64,000 nt of DNA, taken from NCBI GenBank assembly GCA_017480225.1, contig JAFVBB010000004.1, forward strand, positions 237,696 to 301,695. Reading direction: 5' to 3'. The notes beneath the pieces are model-generated. The model had not been told where the DNA came from, did not search any database, and saw nothing but the letters and a program-made list of their open reading frames with translations. Position numbers and translations under genes: made by a program. Shown piece after piece: positions 63,371-64,000 of this stretch (its first letter is position 1; the number at the start of each line of letters is the position of its first letter). The stretch is from Bacteroidales bacterium (GTDB taxonomy: Bacteria > Bacteroidota > Bacteroidia > Bacteroidales > P3).

Positions 63371-64000
63371 TTATTGCATGGACGGCACGATGAACTGCGC
63401 CGTGAGCCTCGACCTCTGCTCGAGCAGTATCCGCCTTCCGGCCACTATGCGCTCCACCACGCTGGGGGTGTAGTAGCGTATGGTGACCAACTGCAGGTTC
63501 TCGTTGTAGCGCACGCGGAACATCGCCCCCAGCCGCTCTGTCAGCCTCGGCGCCAGCTGCCGGTTGTTGTCGATGCATATCGAGAAGCTCAAGGCCGAGT
63601 TCTGCATCATGTTGACCCTCACGCCCACCTCGTTCAGTATGCCGAAGATCACTTGCAGGTTGTCCTCGGCAATGAAGGAGTAGTCGCGAGGATAGATGGA
63701 AATCAGCATTTGGTTGTTGCGGAAGATGTAGAGCGGTGTCTGGGGGCTGATAGTATGATAGTTGCCGATGACGGAGCCTTCGCTTTCGGGCTTTAGGAAT
63801 GATCGGATGTAGAGGGGTATGCCCATGTTCTGCAGCGGCTTGACGGTTTTGGGGTGGATGACGGAGGCTCCATAGTAGGCCAACTCGATGGCTTCGTCGT
63901 AGGGTATTTCGCTGATTTTTACCGTGTCGGGGAAGAACTTGGGGTCGGCGTTGAGGAAGCCCGGCACATCTTTCCAGATGGTTACGCTCTCGGCCCCCAG
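63371..64000 (-). CDS. aspartate kinase, C-terminal part
   Basis: The frame is open to the right window edge (209 codons visible), so the start lies outside. WKDVPGFLNADPKFFPDT and ISEIPYDEAIELAYYGASVIHPKTVKPL are the conserved end of the kinase domain. Two ACT domains follow (about the last 130 residues, IYPRDYSFIAEDNLQVIFGIL and ALSFSICIDNN), which sense lysine or threonine. It ends with a stop at 63371, so it is a monofunctional aspartokinase, not fused to homoserine dehydrogenase at this end. First step of lysine, threonine and methionine synthesis. Confidence 0.9.
   Translation of the reverse strand: MGAESVTIWKDVPGFLNADPKFFPDTVKISEIPYDEAIELAYYGASVIHPKTVKPLQNMGIPLYIRSFLKPESEGSVIGNYHTISPQTPLYIFRNNQMLISIYPRDYSFIAEDNLQVIFGILNEVGVRVNMMQNSALSFSICIDNNRQLAPRLTERLGAMFRVRYNENLQLVTIRYYTPSVVERIVAGRRILLEQRSRLTAQFIVPSMQ

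Overview
The window is GC-rich chromosomal DNA of an anaerobic, gut-type member of the Bacteroidales (Bacteroidota). The evidence is the gene content: a TonB-dependent receptor of the Bacteroidota barrel type, GldH, a DUF1573 protein, a UpxY-like antiterminator, DUF3467, a short S21, a 2-oxoacid:ferredoxin oxidoreductase and a monomeric [FeFe] hydrogenase. Many 5' regions also carry the Bacteroidota -7 promoter box TAnnTTTG. I cannot fix the family or genus from the sequence alone. Most genes are core housekeeping genes. I see no insertion sequence, prophage, CRISPR array or rRNA.

Layout. 1-1.2 kb: end of an MBOAT acyltransferase and its SGNH partner. 1.2-4.4 kb (-): TonB-dependent receptor and a small lipoprotein. 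4.8-12.9 kb (+): holB-ricT-gldH-mrcA-rlmN-C69 peptidase. 13.3-15.7 kb (+): acpP-fabF-rnc. 15.7-16.2 kb (-): rpmB and rpsU. 16.6-17.0 kb (+): ssb. 17.1-18.3 kb (-): xerC-hpf. 18.7-25.5 kb (+): M16 protease joined to three glycan/membrane genes (GT-C type, GT2, polytopic protein). 25.5-29.2 kb (-): DUF389 protein, then DUF1573-aminotransferase-GreA-like. 29.6-34.3 kb (+): phosphohexomutase, then a four-subunit 2-oxoacid:ferredoxin oxidoreductase. 34.4-44.4 kb (-): lipoprotein, [FeFe] hydrogenase, FMN-binding protein, comF-like gene, queA, pssA, an OmpA/TPR lipoprotein and a FlaA1/CapD-type dehydratase, which is headed by a UpxY-like antiterminator (to 45.0 kb). 45.5-48.6 kb (+): a lipoprotein/radical-SAM pair and a CoA transferase. 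48.6-57.6 kb (-): GIN-domain lipoprotein, Sfp-type transferase, DUF3467, then lptG-rseP-dxr-M23-PpiD envelope genes. 57.8-62.5 kb (-): a six-gene operon with rsmA and cdd. 62.6 kb: tRNA-Lys. 62.9-64 kb (-): an exonuclease and the end of aspartokinase.

The genes fit together as a fermentative metabolism. The oxidoreductase makes reduced ferredoxin and acyl-CoA, the [FeFe] hydrogenase can discharge or sense reduced ferredoxin/H2, and the CoA transferase can recover the acyl-CoA bond. The other large theme is envelope and surface-glycan assembly (acylation, glycosyltransfer, LPS transport, isoprenoids, outer-membrane folding).

The most unusual feature is a dispersed intergenic element, present seven times (cores at 4561, 12967, 18483, 29333, 35204, 45249 and 50365). 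Each core is a 103-bp hairpin (one copy 114 bp) built from 11-bp units of the type TTCTTCGATTG/TTCTCCGATTG on one arm and their complements on the other, with a partly conserved leader of 70-95 bp on one side. The seven copies occupy the seven largest intergenic gaps of the window. I know of no described family that matches it. Other leads: a long hairpin between acpP and fabF in the operon that encodes RNase III, two 9-base G/C tracts at the starts of the antiterminator and dehydratase genes, the radical-SAM/lipoprotein pair, and an M23 protein whose two catalytic histidines are replaced.
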